Below, piece after piece: positions 6,945-14,740 of a stretch of 24,284 bases of DNA. The DNA is from Candidatus Minthenecus merdequi (lineage in GTDB: Bacteria > Bacteroidota > Bacteroidia > Bacteroidales > Paludibacteraceae), in the NCBI GenBank assembly GCA_018064385.1, contig JAGHVI010000145.1:1-24284 (forward strand), given 5' to 3'. A program made the translations under genes and the position numbers. Positions within the stretch are counted from its first letter, which is position 1; every line of letters begins with the position of its first letter. The notes under the pieces are model-generated. The model was not told the origin of the DNA. It worked only from the letters and a program-made list of their open reading frames with translations, and did not search any database.

Positions 6945-8104
6945 ATTTGAAATTAAAAAACATAATCCATTACGACTATAAATCGCTTTGTCTGCGTATC
7001 AAAGAGTTTTTCTATCAGAACCCTCTGCTCAACACTTTAGACCGCTATATACTCAAAAAATTTCTGAGCACCTTCGCTCTATCGATTGTCCTTATTATCG
7101 CCATCTGTATTGTCGTTGATATTTCCGAGAAACTTGACTCTTTCTACGAATCACACGCCCCCCTTGACAAGATAATCTTCCAATACTACCTCAATTTCAT
7201 ACCCTATTTCGTAAATATGTTTGCCCCTCTCTTCGTGTTCATTGCAGTTATTTTCTTTACCTCGAAGATGGCATACAATTCTGAAATCACCGCCATTTTG
7301 GCTGGTGGTGTAAGTTTCAAACGTCTGATGAAACCATATATGGTTGGTGCCATCGGAATTACTGTTCTCTGTTTTCTCCTTTCCGGCTATGTTATTCCTC
7401 AAGCAAACAAAATTCGTCTTGATTTTGAAGATGTTTACTACTCTTCGTTCAAGAATGAAGTAGCATCAAACATACAGATGGAAGTTGTGCCCGGTCAAAT
7501 TCTATATATAGAGCGTTTTGAACATAGTCAAAATCGTGGTTACCATTGTTTCTTGCAAAAGTTCGATGGCAAAAAATTGGTAAGTTACACCACAGCACAG
7601 ACCATTGAATGGTCTCCTTCGGATAGTGTTTGGCACTTAGGCGAATGGATGACCCGTAGTTTCGATGGCGTTTTTGAGAATGTCACAGGTGGCTCAAACC
7701 TTGACACTCTGATTGATGTGGTTCCAATGGAGTTCTTTATTAACGAAGAATATGCACCACAGATGACAAATTACGAACTGCGGCATTATATAAACAGACA
7801 AAACGAACGCGGTATGGGCAACACTCAGCCTTTCGAAGTTGAGTATCACCAACGTTTTGCTACACCAATTTGTATCATTATCTTGACCCTCATCGGTGTT
7901 TCTCTTTCGTCAAAAAAAGTCAAAGGAGGTATGGGACTCCAGATTGGCATAGGCATTGCCCTCTCTGCCATTTATGTATTATTTCTTGAAGTTACTTCAA
8001 TTTTTGCCATACAAGGAAACACTCCTGTAATGCTTGCAACTTGGATACCTAACATAATTTTTGCCGTCATTGCTGCTTTTCTTTATCACCGCACACCTAA
8101 ATAA
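6941..8104 (+). CDS. LptF/LptG-family lipopolysaccharide export permease
   Basis: LptF/LptG permeases sit in the inner membrane with the LptB ATPase and extract LPS for transport to the outer membrane. The 387-residue protein shows the YjgP/YjgQ layout. The motif LDRYILKKFLSTF (about residue 33) leads into the first membrane helix, with two more helices before residue 155. A periplasmic beta-jellyroll-like region spans about 155-300, and three C-terminal helices follow (about 305-385). The first 32 residues precede the usual family start. The 4-base overlap with tgt still favours this start; a later start is possible. Which of LptF or LptG it equals cannot be told. mfd begins immediately after its stop. 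Confidence 0.9.
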   Translation: MNLKLKNIIHYDYKSLCLRIKEFFYQNPLLNTLDRYILKKFLSTFALSIVLIIAICIVVDISEKLDSFYESHAPLDKIIFQYYLNFIPYFVNMFAPLFVFIAVIFFTSKMAYNSEITAILAGGVSFKRLMKPYMVGAIGITVLCFLLSGYVIPQANKIRLDFEDVYYSSFKNEVASNIQMEVVPGQILYIERFEHSQNRGYHCFLQKFDGKKLVSYTTAQTIEWSPSDSVWHLGEWMTRSFDGVFENVTGGSNLDTLIDVVPMEFFINEEYAPQMTNYELRHYINRQNERGMGNTQPFEVEYHQRFATPICIIILTLIGVSLSSKKVKGGMGLQIGIGIALSAIYVLFLEVTSIFAIQGNTPVMLATWIPNIIFAVIAAFLYHRTPK

Positions 8105-11100
8105 ATGAACCGAATTCTTGACATTATTTCAAAAAGCGACCAATCCGCTAACACCCTGAGATGGCTCAAACAGAAGGCTCTAACACTTCGCTACGTTGGT
8201 CTTTTCGCCTCAGAACGCGCTCTGCTTCTCGCCTCTCTACTGAAAAAATCAAATCTGAAACTAATCGCTATCATGGACGATGTCGAGGCGGCATCATACC
8301 TATATAATGACCTCGCGATAATGATTGACCGACAATATCTTGCCGTTCTTCCTTCATCATTCCGCAAATCACCAAAACATGGTGAATTGGATATTGCCGC
8401 ACAGATATTACGCACAGATGCTCTAAATGTCATCTCAACTGCCGACCGTTATATTGTCGTTACATCGCCATCTGGAATTGCCGAACTTGTCGCCACTAAG
8501 CAAATTCTGAATTCGTCACGCATAGTTCTCCGCCCTGGCGATACAATAGAACATGAGAAAATTATCTCACGCCTGGATGAATTCAAGTTCGAAGAGGTCG
8601 AATTTGTCTATCAACCAGGTCAGTACTCTGTCCGTGGCAGCATCCTCGATGTTTTCTCATACACCAATGAACGCCCTTACCGCATTGATTTTTTTGGCAA
8701 CGAAATCGAGTCAATTCGTACCTTCGACATCGAAAAACAGTTGTCACTTGACAAACAAGAGCGAGTTGATATTCTGCCCGACACACAATCAACCATAGAA
8801 CAAACAAACCTCATATCTTTCCTCGATTTTATTGATTCTGACACTGTCATACTCTACTCAGATTTCGACCATACCATCTCTGCTCTCAACAATATCTACG
8901 AAGATGCTCTCGAAGGTAACCACCCCACCCTCAAACCTGAACGTTTCTTTGATAATGCTATTCTGCACAAAACCATACTTCTCCACCGAAGCTCACGTTT
9001 GGACGAACCATCGTTAACCATATCATTTAACATAACTCCACAGCCACTCTTTCACAAAGACTTTGATATGGTGACCAACACTCTCAAGACACTTCAAAAT
9101 GATGGCTATTCACTTTATATCTGCTCTGATTCTGCCAAACAGACAGACAGAATTGCTGCTATTTTCAACGACCGTGGCGACAACATAAAATTCACCCCTA
9201 TCAATCGTACACTTCACGAAGGTTTCACCGACATTGATGCTCATATCGCTTGCTTTACTGACCATCAGATTTTCGACCGTTTTCACCGTTTCTCTCTTCA
9301 TAGCGATATTGCCAAGGCTGGTCGCGCCGCAATGACTCTCAAAGAAATAAACGAACTTCAACGTGGCGATTATGTTGTTCATTCTGACCATGGTATTGGC
9401 CGTTTTGAAGGTCTATGCGTCATCGAGGATAATGGTCGTAAGCGCGAAGTTATCAAACTTGCGTACCGCGATAACGATACCGTCTATGTTTCAATTCATA
9501 ATTTACATAAGGTATCAAAATACAAGGGAAAAGACGGCGAACCTCCTCATATTAGCAAACTTGGCTCCGGTGCTTGGGATCGCTTGAAGGAACGTACAAA
9601 GTCTAAAATCAAAGACATAGCTCGCGACCTTATCAAACTTTATGCCGCCCGTGGCAATGAAAAGGGTTTCCAATTCAACCCTGATGATTATATGCAGCAC
9701 GAGCTTGAAGCTTCTTTTATTTACGAGGACACTCCAGATCAGGCAAAAGCAACATCTGAAATCAAGAAGGATATGGAGTCTGACAAACCTATGGACAGAC
9801 TTATCTGCGGCGATGTTGGTTTCGGCAAGACCGAGCTTGCTATCCGTGCTGCTTTCAAGGCTGTCCTCTCTGGAAAACAAGTGGCACTGCTCGTCCCTAC
9901 AACAGTGCTTGCTTTTCAACATTTCCAGACTTTCACCGAACGCTTGAAAAATTTCCCTGTCCGCATTGAGTACCTCAGTCGTGCCAAGAAAACTACCGAA
10001 GTCAAAAAAATCAAAACATTGCTCGAAGAAGGCAAAATTGATATTCTCATCGGTACTCACAAGATAGTAGGAAAGGATATTAAATTCAAGGATCTCGGAC
10101 TTCTCATAATCGACGAGGAGCAGAAATTCGGAGTATCAGTCAAGGAGAAACTCAAACAAATGCGCGTAAACGTTGATACACTGACTCTCACAGCAACACC
10201 TATTCCTCGCACTTTGCAATTCTCTCTCATGGGGGCTCGTGACCTCAGTGTACTCAATACTCCACCTCCTAATCGATACCCGGTAATGACCGAAGTAAGT
10301 ACCTGGGACCCTATCATTATTGCCGATGCTATCAACTCAGAGATGAACCGTAACGGACAAGTATTCGTCATTAACAACCGAATCAATAACATAGACATCA
10401 TAGCCCAAAAAATTCGCAAACTTGTTCCTTCTGCACGTATTGCCATCGCCCACGGACAGATGCCTACTGAGGAATTGGAACAGACCCTTCTTGACTTTAT
10501 GGAGTACGATTACGATGTCCTCGTGGCTACGTCTGTTATTGAGTCTGGTATTGACATCCCAAATGTCAACACTATGATTGTCAACAATGCGCACATGTTC
10601 GGCCTTTCTGATCTCCACCAACTTCGTGGACGCGTGGGACGCTCAAATCGCAAAGCATATTGCTACCTCATTGCCCCCGATTTCGATTCCCTTACCAGCG
10701 ACGCAAGAGCACGTCTCAAAGCCATCGAAACCTTCTCTGACCTCGGATCGGGCTTCAGTATTGCAATGCAAGACCTTGATATCCGTGGCGCAGGAAACAT
10801 ACTTGGAGCAGAGCAAAGCGGCTTCATCACCGATCTTGGTTACGAGACTTATCAACAAATTCTCTCCGAAGCTCTTGTCGAGTTGCACACCGAATGTGGT
10901 AACACTATACCTGCACTGAACAACCCTCTTTTAGCACACGAATGTAATATCGAAACTGACCTCGATATTATGTTGCCTTCCTCATACGTTTCTTCGCAGA
11001 CTGAGCGTGTCGTTCTCTATCGCGAACTCGATTCTATACAGACTGAAGAAGCTCTTATCATATTCCAAAAACAACTAATCGACCGTTTTGGTCCTATTCC

Positions 11101-11380
11101 TGAGTCGGTTGACTCTCTATTTGACATGGTACGTCTCCGTTGGTGCGCCTCTGCTCTCAATATCAACAAACTTATTCTTAAAAACAACCGTATGTTCTGC
11201 CACCTCCCTAAAATAGGCAATCAATGGTACGAAAGTGAAGTATTCACCCACATTCTGGATTGGACTAAAGCAAATTCACATCATTCACATCTTGAATCCA
11301 AGACAGACAAAGGTATCCTTGTCATCGATAATGTCCGCACGACTTCAGAGTCTTTGTCTATTCTCAAACAGTTTTATTGA
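8105..11380 (+). CDS. mfd: Transcription-repair coupling factor Mfd
   Basis: Mfd removes RNA polymerase stalled at DNA lesions and recruits UvrA. The 1091-residue protein contains a UvrB-homology module (about residues 30-330) and a CarD-like RNA-polymerase interaction domain (about 412-480, beginning near LQRGDYVVHSDHGIGRF). The SF2 translocase has Walker A GDVGFGKTE (about 568-576), DEEQ box at 670, TATPIPRTL and the HQLRGRVGR motif. A C-terminal TRCF domain occupies about 960-1060. It is slightly shorter than the E. coli protein (1148), as is common in Bacteroidota. It starts directly after the permease stop and ends the operon. No clear terminator follows. Confidence 0.97.
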   Translation: MNRILDIISKSDQSANTLRWLKQKALTLRYVGLFASERALLLASLLKKSNLKLIAIMDDVEAASYLYNDLAIMIDRQYLAVLPSSFRKSPKHGELDIAAQILRTDALNVISTADRYIVVTSPSGIAELVATKQILNSSRIVLRPGDTIEHEKIISRLDEFKFEEVEFVYQPGQYSVRGSILDVFSYTNERPYRIDFFGNEIESIRTFDIEKQLSLDKQERVDILPDTQSTIEQTNLISFLDFIDSDTVILYSDFDHTISALNNIYEDALEGNHPTLKPERFFDNAILHKTILLHRSSRLDEPSLTISFNITPQPLFHKDFDMVTNTLKTLQNDGYSLYICSDSAKQTDRIAAIFNDRGDNIKFTPINRTLHEGFTDIDAHIACFTDHQIFDRFHRFSLHSDIAKAGRAAMTLKEINELQRGDYVVHSDHGIGRFEGLCVIEDNGRKREVIKLAYRDNDTVYVSIHNLHKVSKYKGKDGEPPHISKLGSGAWDRLKERTKSKIKDIARDLIKLYAARGNEKGFQFNPDDYMQHELEASFIYEDTPDQAKATSEIKKDMESDKPMDRLICGDVGFGKTELAIRAAFKAVLSGKQVALLVPTTVLAFQHFQTFTERLKNFPVRIEYLSRAKKTTEVKKIKTLLEEGKIDILIGTHKIVGKDIKFKDLGLLIIDEEQKFGVSVKEKLKQMRVNVDTLTLTATPIPRTLQFSLMGARDLSVLNTPPPNRYPVMTEVSTWDPIIIADAINSEMNRNGQVFVINNRINNIDIIAQKIRKLVPSARIAIAHGQMPTEELEQTLLDFMEYDYDVLVATSVIESGIDIPNVNTMIVNNAHMFGLSDLHQLRGRVGRSNRKAYCYLIAPDFDSLTSDARARLKAIETFSDLGSGFSIAMQDLDIRGAGNILGAEQSGFITDLGYETYQQILSEALVELHTECGNTIPALNNPLLAHECNIETDLDIMLPSSYVSSQTERVVLYRELDSIQTEEALIIFQKQLIDRFGPIPESVDSLFDMVRLRWCASALNINKLILKNNRMFCHLPKIGNQWYESEVFTHILDWTKANSHHSHLESKTDKGILVIDNVRTTSESLSILKQFY

Positions 11381-11417
11381 CAAATTGTTCAAAATAAAAA
11401 AACTTTTGTGACGAATA

Positions 11418-11449
11418 TTTGGAAAGACAAAAAAATATTCGTACTTTTG
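11418..11449 (+). promoter_or_regulatory. Promoter of the BspA-like gene
   Basis: TTTG at 11418-11421, a 20-base spacer and TACTTTTG at 11442-11449. The predicted start (about 11453) gives a 30-nt leader before the ATG at 11483 and excludes the longer frame opening at 11408. Confidence 0.82.
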
Positions 11450-11482
11450 TACCGAAATATAAACAAAAAAACTTATTATATA

Positions 11483-13150
11483 ATGAAAAAGAAACTTCTA
11501 TTATCACTAACTGCTCTGTTTCTGACACTTACGTCAACTTTGGCTTACGATTTCAGCGACAATTCCACTGGAATAACACTCTATTACACCATACACGACA
11601 GCACAGTTTCCGTCACTCACCCAAATAGTTCAGCACCCTACTGGACATCACAGCCCTCTGGTTCTCTGATAATCCCCTACTCCGTTGTGCATAACAACAC
11701 AACCTATACAGTAACTGCCATAGACAACAACACTTTTGTTGATTGTATCTACCTGACCAGCGTTGAAATTCCACACACTGTCACCACCATCGGTTGGAAT
11801 GCCTTCTACGGATGTACCAACCTCTACAGCATCAAGATGAGCAACACTGTCACAACAATAGGCGACCATGCCTTCTTCGAATGCTCCAACCTCACCGACA
11901 TCACACTGCCCAACACCCTGACAAACATAGACTTTTACCTTTTCAATGGTTGCACTGCTCTGACACGAATAAACATTCCTAACTCAGTAACCTCCATCAA
12001 TTATGGTGCATTCAGTGACTGCATTTTGCTCGACAGCTTAATAATTCCCGCATCTGTCAGAAGCATAGGAAATTTCGCTTTCTCCAATTGTAGAAGTATG
12101 CACTATTTAGAAATTGGAGCAGGTATAAACTCCATAGGCTACACAGCATTCGACGGATGCTCATCGCTCGATTCAATACGCATACTAAATGCATATCCAC
12201 CTGCCATCCAAAACAATACATTCTCATCATACACTCACAACTTGCCTGTCTATATCCCTTGCGGCTCTCTCAACCGCTACAACCAAGCAAGCAACTGGAG
12301 CTTATTCTACAATTTTATCGAAGAAAATTGCGGCCGTACTGTGACTGTCGTTTCTGAAGACGAAAGAAAAGGACTTGTCAATGGCGGTGGAATTTATCCA
12401 GTTGGCTCAACCGCTACACTAAAAGCTGCCTCATTCGCTGGATATAAGTTCGACCACTGGAACGAAAACATCACTGACAATCCATTAAATGTAACCATCA
12501 CTGACGATGTCACATACACTGCCTATTTCACAAACGCAGATACAGCAGTAATACACGACACTACTATTGTCCACGACACTATAAACATACACGACACTAT
12601 TACCATATTGGATACCATAACCATACGTGATACAATTATCCGATTTGACACTATTACCATATTGGATACAATCTTCGTACACGATACATTATACATTTAC
12701 CCAACATATTACGAACTGAAAGTATTCTCCGGCAACAGCCAACGCGGTTTTGTGGCAGGCAACGGCATTTTCCCTGACAGCTCCTTTGTCGAAATTGCCG
12801 CAATTCCATTCGAAAACAGCAAGTTCATCCAATGGCAAGACGGAAACACAGACAACCCTCGAATCGTCCAACTCTTAGGCGAAGATGCTGATTACGTCGC
12901 CACTTTCGACCAAGGCTCTTCCATCGACAACATCTCCGCCAATAACGACTTCCAAGTCACCTCGCACAACAACCAAATTGTAGTAACAAACGTTCCAACA
13001 GGCGAGAAAATCCGCATCTTTGACACGACAGGACGAGTTGTCAGTTTCGCTACTTGTACACACGATTGCACAACTTTCATCATTCCTGCATCTGGTGTCT
13101 ATTTCGTCCAGACCGGTAATGCTACAGCCAAACGTATTGTTGTAAGGTGA
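11483..13150 (+). CDS. BspA-like leucine-rich-repeat surface protein with T9SS sorting domain
   Basis: The 555-residue protein is exported by Sec and then probably by the type IX system. A signal peptide ends near STLA (residue 21). Six to seven leucine-rich repeats of about 23 residues (residues 83-246; pattern LxxIxIPxxVxxIGxxAFxxC) match the LRR_5/BspA type, often adhesive. An InlB B-repeat-like domain (about 286-350, with GYKFDHW) is followed by a stalk of hexapeptide repeats ending in HD/LD (about 356-403). A second B-repeat-like domain (about 409-478, with KFIQWQDG) precedes a type A C-terminal sorting domain (about 483-555, with IRIFDTTGRVV and SGVYFVQTG, ending in KRIVVR). The start at 11483 is chosen because an earlier in-frame ATG (11408) lies upstream of the promoter. 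It is monocistronic, and its ligand is unknown. Confidence 0.9.
   Translation: MKKKLLLSLTALFLTLTSTLAYDFSDNSTGITLYYTIHDSTVSVTHPNSSAPYWTSQPSGSLIIPYSVVHNNTTYTVTAIDNNTFVDCIYLTSVEIPHTVTTIGWNAFYGCTNLYSIKMSNTVTTIGDHAFFECSNLTDITLPNTLTNIDFYLFNGCTALTRINIPNSVTSINYGAFSDCILLDSLIIPASVRSIGNFAFSNCRSMHYLEIGAGINSIGYTAFDGCSSLDSIRILNAYPPAIQNNTFSSYTHNLPVYIPCGSLNRYNQASNWSLFYNFIEENCGRTVTVVSEDERKGLVNGGGIYPVGSTATLKAASFAGYKFDHWNENITDNPLNVTITDDVTYTAYFTNADTAVIHDTTIVHDTINIHDTITILDTITIRDTIIRFDTITILDTIFVHDTLYIYPTYYELKVFSGNSQRGFVAGNGIFPDSSFVEIAAIPFENSKFIQWQDGNTDNPRIVQLLGEDADYVATFDQGSSIDNISANNDFQVTSHNNQIVVTNVPTGEKIRIFDTTGRVVSFATCTHDCTTFIIPASGVYFVQTGNATAKRIVVR
12551..12700 (+). repeat. 18-bp coding repeats for a DT-rich hexapeptide stalk
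   Basis: Eight 18-bp units encode hexapeptides of the form TIxxHD/TITILD. A 23-nt segment starting at 12593 recurs without mismatch at 12647, exactly three units later. Such repeats expand and contract easily by slippage or recombination and lie between two B-repeat-like domains as a spacer. Confidence 0.8.
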
Positions 13151-13205
13151 GTTCCATCCACTCCCGAACCTGTCCGAAAACTATACTCATTACCTGCAAC
13201 ACCTG

Positions 13206-13292
13206 CACCCCGAAAGGGGCAATCAGCACATAGCCCAAGGCAACGCCTTGGGCTATCAATAATCAGCAAACACACCCTGAAAGGTAGGGTGT
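13206..13292 (+). repeat. Cluster of three palindromic hairpins (REP-like)
   Basis: Three stem-loops lie in a row. CCCC/GGGG around GAAA is at 13208-13219. A perfect 11-bp stem with an AAC loop is at 13231-13255 (arms TAGCCCAAGGC and its complement). A 7-bp stem with a 7-nt loop lies at 13272-13292 (arms ACACCCT and AGGGTGT). They follow the T9SS gene stop by about 55 bp. The combination resembles short palindromic intergenic repeats that I recall from Bacteroidota genomes; copy number cannot be judged here. The hairpins may also stabilise or end the upstream mRNA, although no T tract follows directly. Confidence 0.7.
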
Positions 13293-13332
13293 TCAAAGTT
13301 GGATTATAATCCATAATTTTTTTTCAAAAACA

Positions 13333-13364
13333 CTTGCTTATATCAAAAAAACTCCTTACCTATG
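13333..13364 (+). promoter_or_regulatory. Promoter of the frameshifted small gene
   Basis: CTTG at 13333-13336, a 20-base spacer and TACCTATG at 13357-13364 (one departure from TAnnTTTG). The predicted leader before the ATG at 13430 is about 62 nt. Confidence 0.6.
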
Positions 13365-13429
13365 CACAACCTACTCCATACGGACAGTGAATATGAGAAT
13401 CAATTATTTACAACTAAACCAAAATCAAC

Positions 13430-13711
13430 ATGCGTGACTATACCTTCGACAATATGCCAATCGTCTCAATCTCTGGCAAACTAAGTCGCAAAAGTGACGT
13501 CTATTATCGTACTATAAATGGGAAAATTTACGCATATCTCCTCTGGAATCCTAACACCAAACCTCCTACCCTCGGAACTCTCCGTACTCGCCAAATCTTC
13601 AAAAAAAGAACACGCACATGGGCGAGCGGATTATCGCGGTGTACTGGGAACCGTACTTCTCACATCTCAAACCGAGTGTCGAATCTATTGTATCTATCAG
13701 TGTGTCAGTGA
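13430..13711 (+). pseudogene. Frameshifted member of the same small-protein family as 472-819
   Basis: The frame from ATG 13430 encodes an N-terminus containing VSISGKLSRKSDVYYR and then NGKIYAY and NPNTKPPT. It matches the 472 gene in the order ISG, YR, GK/GR and an aromatic segment followed by a Gln/Arg-rich stretch. After an A run at 13601-13607 the frame turns low-complexity and basic. Adding one A would instead give a frame with AVYWEPYFSHLKP. I infer a frameshift at the homopolymer, by mutation or sequencing error. The alternative is a short intact protein of 93 residues ending at 13711. It has its own promoter. Function is unknown. Confidence 0.5.
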
Positions 13712-13754
13712 ATTTTTTTGTTGTCAAAAAATATCTCTCCGAAAAGGCGATTTT

Positions 13755-14256
13755 GTTGGATTTTATTTGTATCTTTGCACAAATTTCGCAATACTCTGTT
13801 GTACTCGGCATAATCCAAATAAATTTGGCTTCTGCTCTCATTTGTATGAGCTTTGCAGTACAATTGACGAGGTCGTCAACAAATGAGGAATATAATTGTT
13901 GCAATGTATGGTGATGGCCTGAAAGTCTTTGGCATTCCAGACTGAGGCATAATGCGCAGCACGTCGCCGCGGTTTGCAGTAATTTTGGCATCTTGCTGAT
14001 TTGCTTTGCAGACCTGTCCTAACCTCGGCATAGTCCAAGCAAGCTTGACCTCTGCTCTCGGTCTTGACAGGTTGTTAGTCGGTCACAATGCCCGCATTGC
14101 TCCTCCTTCCGCACAGCAATCTGCTAAAAATAAACTTCAAAATCGTCTCAACCTAATTAATAGAACCACCCTAAAAAGCAAAACTATAAATGCCTTGCTA
14201 CGCCCTTCTTCCGCACAGCAATCTGCTCAAAACAAACTTCAAAAACACTCAAAATG
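13755..14256. repeat. Repeat-rich intergenic region with degenerate and direct repeats
   Basis: No credible intact gene is visible. Segments 13804-13839 and 14024-14059 share 29 of 36 positions, and all seven differences are transitions. On the minus strand both read like fragments of one peptide (RAEAKFIWIMP versus RAEVKLAWTMP). Segments 14106-14142 and 14208-14244 are direct repeats of 37 bp with two mismatches (shared CTTCCGCACAGCAATCTGCT). A promoter-like TATCTTTG lies at 13770-13777. I recall similar degenerate elements between genes in Bacteroidales, but family membership needs a search. Confidence 0.6.
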
Positions 14257-14290
14257 AATTTATAGAACTCACCAATTTATAGGACTCACC
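14257..14290 (+). repeat. Two tandem 17-bp repeats
   Basis: The unit AATTTATAGAACTCACC at 14257-14273 is followed directly by a copy with one change at 14274-14290. They sit about 30 bp upstream of the riboswitch promoter, where an operator could be, but no regulator is implied by the sequence. Confidence 0.7.
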
Positions 14291-14318
14291 TATAGGGTCA
14301 AAAAAAGTTCGGAAAAGC

Positions 14319-14350
14319 TTTCTCTATCTCAGAAAAAATCCTTATCTTTG
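14319..14350 (+). promoter_or_regulatory. Promoter of the riboswitch transcript
   Basis: TTTC at 14319-14322, a 20-base spacer and TATCTTTG at 14343-14350. The predicted start (about 14354) lies a few bases before the riboswitch. Confidence 0.7.
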
Positions 14351-14364
14351 CATCTGATTTGGTC

Positions 14365-14560
14365 GATAGGTGCCATCATTCACAAAAAGGTGTCATATCG
14401 TTAAAAGGGAATCAGGTGAGAATCCTGAACAGTCCCGCTGCTGTATGCTCATAACATGCTGCACTTCAAATTCATAATATTGTCACTGTATATCGACATA
14501 GATATGTGGGAAGGCAATAAACAGAGGTGGAGCGAGCGAAGTCAGAAGACCTGCCAAGTC
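14365..14560 (+). ncRNA. Cobalamin (B12) riboswitch
   Basis: The conserved blocks occur in the correct order. AGGTGCC is at 14368-14374. AAAAGGGAATCAGGTGAGAA begins at 14403 and leads into ATCCTGAACAGTCCCGCTGC. After a variable arm, GTGGGAAGGC is near 14506-14515. The B12 box AGTCAGAAGACCTGCC occupies 14540-14555. Spacing and length (about 195 nt) fit adenosyl- or methyl-cobalamin riboswitches. Binding of cobalamin normally lowers expression of the gene downstream. A further 180 nt separate it from the ATG at 14741; I cannot identify the expression platform with confidence. Confidence 0.92.
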
Positions 14561-14740
14561 GTTTGTTTTTTCACGCTTTCGAGGAAAGAGCTGATAAAAA
14601 TGCGACTCACACGGATGTCCTGTCTGACTTATCCTGCCTTTTTAATGTTGCGGCACGGCATCTCTCATTTTGCAAAGTCTCCTTTTTCATTAACTGTTTC
14701 CAGCAGAAAGCTATTATCAACACATTAATAGTTTTATGCT

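Noticed and set aside
11408..11482. Longer N-terminus for the BspA-like protein from an ATG at 11408
   Set aside because: The promoter boxes (11418-11449) lie downstream of that ATG, and the start at 11483 gives a proper signal peptide.
13518..13886. 122-codon plus-strand frame overlapping the frameshifted small gene
   Set aside because: Its composition is Cys/Ser-rich with no motif, and it extends into the repeats; it looks like an out-of-frame reading of the damaged gene.
13599..14038. Minus-strand open frames through the middle region
   Set aside because: They run across degenerate repeats with no recognisable domain; repeat content explains the open frames better than a gene.
14456..14728. 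Open frames of about 90-105 codons overlapping the riboswitch and its leader
   Set aside because: They are explained by the conserved RNA; no domain or start context supports translation.
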